A stretch of DNA of 25,582 nt from an uncultured Elusimicrobiales bacterium (GTDB taxonomy: Bacteria > Elusimicrobiota > Elusimicrobia > Elusimicrobiales > Elusimicrobiaceae), in contig CAKUKI010000007.1 in NCBI GenBank assembly GCA_934662565.1, positions 1 to 25,582 of the forward strand. The letters run 5' to 3'. A program made the position numbers and the translations under genes. Shown here piece by piece: positions 23,928-25,582 of this stretch. How positions within the stretch are numbered: position 1 is the first letter of the stretch; each line of letters begins with the position of its first letter. The notes under the pieces were generated by a model. That model was not told where the DNA came from. It worked only from the letters and a program-made list of their open reading frames with translations, and did no database searches.

Positions 23928-23957
23928 ATAATGTAATGGAATAAATTAAAATTTCAA
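23928..23957 (-). promoter_or_regulatory. Promoter of the structured RNA
   Basis: On the minus strand TTGAAA (23957-23952) is followed after 16-18 bp by TACATTAT (23935-23928), which contains overlapping -10 options TACATT and CATTAT. Transcription would begin near 23921-23923. It lies directly after the terminator of the upstream gene, so the RNA has a transcription unit of its own. Confidence 0.55.
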
Positions 23958-23963
23958 GGGTAA

Positions 23964-23995
23964 AAAAGGACCTATTTTTTATAGGTCCTTTTTGG
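23964..23995 (-). terminator. Terminator overlapping the stop of the prenyl-synthase gene
   Basis: On the minus strand AAAAAGGACCTAT and ATAGGTCCTTTTTT form a long stem around an A-rich loop. The gene's last codons are its 5' arm, and the stop TAA falls at the top of the stem. Confidence 0.85.
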
Positions 23996-25001
23996 TGGGC
24001 TGAAACTTGCTTAATTTGCGGTTCAAACAAAAGCTAAAACCCGCGTTGCTGCCTATAATCAGCGGGGTAAGCAACATGGTGGCATAAATAATTTGGCGGG
24101 AAATTTTTACTTTATGCAACGGGTCTAACAGGTTGTTTTCCAAAAACACTTTATATAAAGTGTCTGCCGTCCATAATACCGGCCATGCCACGGCGGCGCG
24201 GTGGCGCACTTGGGTAAGCGGCAATGCTTGCATATAAGTATGGGCGGAAACCAGTTTTTCAATGGCCCATAAAATCCACTTGCGCTTAATAGGTTCAAAA
24301 CGGGGGGCGTTTTCCTCTTGTAATAAGTCAGCCGGAGTGAGTCCGGCGGCGGACAATTCCGTAATGGGGAAATAGCACCGCCCAATCCGGAGGTCTCGGG
24401 GTAAATCCCGCAAGATGTTTACAATTTGCAACGCATCCCCAATGTTTCTGCCCAGTTGGCAGAAGTCTTGCGCCGGCAAGCCGATTTTTACGGTGGACGC
24501 AATTAATTGGCTCCAAAAAATTCCCGGCGCCCCACCCATTAAATGACAATAATTTTCCAAGTCTTTTTCGGTAGCCAGTGCTTTTACGGCGTGGGCGTTT
24601 TCTGCCGGAAAAGTGGTTAAATCAATTTGCATGCCTTCACACACGCGCTGCGCTACTTCCAAGGTGGCGGCCTGTTGGGCGGCGTTTAGGTGTTGGAAGG
24701 CATCCAAACAAAGGGGAAAATTCTCCAGCAGTTTTTCTTCATACGGGTTGGAAGACGAGCCGGAAATTTCCCGCACCAGTTGGTCCGGTTGGGCTTGGTT
24801 GGGGTGGGCAATCATGTCCGGATAGCGGGTAATCCAATATAAACGGCGCTCCGGCGGCAGCAGTGCGGTATCGGCAATACTGTCCGCATAGCGGCAGAGT
24901 AGGTAGGCCGTTCCAAAGGCATCTCGCACCGGTTGCGGCAAGGCGCGGGCACTTAAATATAAACTGCGGGAAGTTTGTTTGAGAAGCGTTTGTGTATCCA
25001 T
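23979..25001 (-). CDS. Squalene/phytoene synthase family protein
   Basis: 340 residues from ATG 25001. The family couples two prenyl diphosphates head to head. The two Asp-rich motifs are present: DSIAD (40-44) and NILRDLPRD (195-203, Asp199 and Asp203). RSLYLSARALP (12-22) and GRCYFP (207-212) match the family, as does one hydrophobic segment near the C-terminus (about 305-325). The product could be phytoene, squalene or a hydroxysqualene precursor; motifs alone cannot decide. No desaturase, cyclase or other isoprenoid gene is nearby. There is no Shine-Dalgarno. An extended -10 (TGCTATCCT on the minus strand) ends 7 bp before the ATG. Confidence 0.88.
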   Translation of the reverse strand: MDTQTLLKQTSRSLYLSARALPQPVRDAFGTAYLLCRYADSIADTALLPPERRLYWITRYPDMIAHPNQAQPDQLVREISGSSSNPYEEKLLENFPLCLDAFQHLNAAQQAATLEVAQRVCEGMQIDLTTFPAENAHAVKALATEKDLENYCHLMGGAPGIFWSQLIASTVKIGLPAQDFCQLGRNIGDALQIVNILRDLPRDLRIGRCYFPITELSAAGLTPADLLQEENAPRFEPIKRKWILWAIEKLVSAHTYMQALPLTQVRHRAAVAWPVLWTADTLYKVFLENNLLDPLHKVKISRQIIYATMLLTPLIIGSNAGFSFCLNRKLSKFQPTKKDL

Positions 25002-25008
25002 ATATATA

Positions 25009-25017
25009 AGGATAGCA
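25009..25017 (-). promoter_or_regulatory. Extended -10 promoter of the prenyl-synthase gene
   Basis: On the minus strand TGC-TATCCT (25017-25009) fits the extended -10 pattern. The hexamer is 7 bp from ATG 25001, which would give an mRNA with almost no leader. Confidence 0.5.
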
Positions 25018-25118
25018 AATTTTCCGTTTTGCGCGCGGATATGTTGGGCTTGCACGCGGTGTGGTTAAATGCTATCTTATTATATATAGGAAGTAAAACG
25101 AACGCGCAAAAAAATAAT

Positions 25119-25147
25119 TTGACATTTGCCAACAAATTAGTTATACT
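25119..25147 (+). promoter_or_regulatory. Near-consensus promoter P1 of the downstream operon
   Basis: A perfect -35 TTGACA (25119-25124), a 17-bp spacer and TATACT (25142-25147). This is one of the best sigma-70 matches in the window. Its transcript would begin near 25154 and first meet the hairpin GGAAACAA (25158-25165) with TTGTTTCC (25171-25178). Confidence 0.85.
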
Positions 25148-25188
25148 AACTATATAAGGAAACAAAAAGGTTGTTTCCACAGAGGTTT

Positions 25189-25243
25189 CAAGAACCCTTT
25201 TCAAAAGGAAAAGAAAAAGGGTCTTGACTTTTCTGTCTTTTTT
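25189..25243 (+). terminator. Possible attenuator between P1 and P2
   Basis: CAAGA-A-CCCTTTT (about 25189-25201) pairs with AAAAGGGTCTTG (25215-25226) with one bulged A. A T-rich tract follows (TTTTCTG, then TTTTTTT by 25244). The 3' arm also supplies the start of the P2 -35. RNA from P1 could stop here. Confidence 0.4.
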
Positions 25244-25252
25244 TGCTAGACT
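25224..25252 (+). promoter_or_regulatory. Promoter P2 of the downstream operon
   Basis: TTGACT (25224-25229), a 17-bp spacer and TAGACT (25247-25252). It lies in tandem with P1, 105 bp further on. Confidence 0.75.
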
Positions 25253-25270
25253 ATATGAGTAGTCAGTAAT

Positions 25271-25283
25271 TGTTCTTTGTAAA
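25271..25283 (+). promoter_or_regulatory. boxA-like antitermination element
   Basis: TGTTCTTTGTAAA closely resembles the boxA element of rRNA operon leaders (TGTTCTTTGAAAA type), which recruits NusB/S10 antitermination factors. It lies about 19 bp after the P2 -10. The rest of the leader (25284-25513) has no ORF; I see only short hairpins in it, such as GGCT/AGCC near 25369-25388. Confidence 0.5.
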
Positions 25284-25513
25284 GATTTAACAAACTTCTG
25301 ATTTTTAGCTTGCTTCAAAACAGGCATAAAACTTTCCGGCAGCGAAACGTCACCTTATTTTAGAAAAGGCTGAAGACGGGCTGAGCCTAGCTGGTCAAGT
25401 TAGTTCTGTAAAGCGAGCATAAAAATAATATATAGTAGTACTTGTTAAGCTTGTCCCTTGGGTCCTTAGCGGCCGCGACTTAATTGAATATTCCAATAAG
25501 TTTTCAAAAAAGC

Positions 25514-25542
25514 TTGACAATCGTAAAAATATTTGCTTTAAT
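25514..25542 (+). promoter_or_regulatory. Promoter P3 of the downstream operon
   Basis: A perfect -35 TTGACA (25514-25519), a 17-bp spacer and TTTAAT (25537-25542). A further perfect TTGACA (25560-25565) lies 46 bp on; exactly 17 bp follow it before the window ends, so a fourth -10 may lie just outside. The unit these promoters serve starts beyond the window. Confidence 0.7.
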
Positions 25543-25582
25543 AAAAGAGTAGTAAGGATTTGACAAGCTTGGCAGTTGAAAA

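Noticed and set aside
23751..23940. Reading the structured RNA as SRP RNA, tmRNA or a riboswitch of mazG
   Set aside because: No GGAA-tetraloop SRP signature, no tRNA-like domain or tag ORF, and both promoter and terminator point to the minus strand, away from mazG.
25171..25180. DnaA-box-like TTGTTTCCACAG suggesting an origin
   Set aside because: It does not match TTATCCACA well, stands alone, and is one arm of a small hairpin; no dnaA or dnaN nearby.
24953..25327. 124-codon minus-strand ORF across the upstream region of the prenyl-synthase gene
   Set aside because: It runs through near-consensus promoters in AT-rich DNA, overlaps the real gene start in another frame and has no recognisable domain.

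Overview
The window is a bacterial chromosome segment that is almost fully coding. It has moderate GC, AT-rich intergenic gaps and Shine-Dalgarno sites on most but not all genes. No feature identifies the species. Three things would fit a host-associated Elusimicrobiota-type bacterium: EF-Tu has a non-canonical switch I, a secreted protein carries a YFPVPY motif after its signal peptide, and the L11 operon stops after rplA. That placement is an inference of low to moderate confidence. I see no phage, IS element, CRISPR array or integrase.

Layout. (1) 1-3692, + strand: tRNA-Thr, tuf, rpmG, tRNA-Trp, secE, nusG, rplK, rplA and a strong terminator. This is a translation/secretion operon with a probable L1 autoregulatory site before rplA. 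(2) 3805-7441, + strand: three exported proteins, each with its own promoter. They are a ChaN/Tiki-like protein, a trypsin-like serine protease and a two-part Cys-rich protein. (3) 7555-10051, - strand: obgE with a 47-codon ORF in front, and rplU-rpmA with its own promoter and terminator. (4) 10056-17633, - strand: mnmA, then glcDE (fused), glcF, a GAF/HD-GYP protein and an LTA-synthase/OpgB-like membrane enzyme packed head to tail. (5) 17720-18562, + strand: a PPP-type phosphatase. (6) 18580-23252, - strand: a secreted beta-rich protein, thyX and glgC, then phoH-ybeY behind a terminator. (7) 23311-23694, + strand: mazG. (8) 23751-23923, - strand: an apparent stand-alone structured RNA gene of about 170-180 nt. 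(9) 23965-25001, - strand: a squalene/phytoene-synthase-family enzyme. (10) 25119-25582: tandem near-consensus promoters and a boxA-like element pointing out of the window, as in an rRNA operon leader.

How the genes work together. Regions 1 and 3 and ybeY/phoH serve protein synthesis and ribosome maturation. GlcDE/GlcF would feed electrons from a 2-hydroxy acid (glycolate or D-lactate type) into metabolism, but the C-terminal cysteines of GlcF are largely lost. glgC supports glycogen synthesis and thyX supports dTMP synthesis. The HD-GYP protein points to cyclic-dinucleotide turnover.

Most interesting points: the minus-strand structured RNA, the altered EF-Tu switch I, the Cys-depleted GlcF, the histone-H1-like tail on L27, the L1-site-like leader, and three genes whose -10 boxes lie 6-8 nt before the start codon, which suggests leaderless mRNAs.
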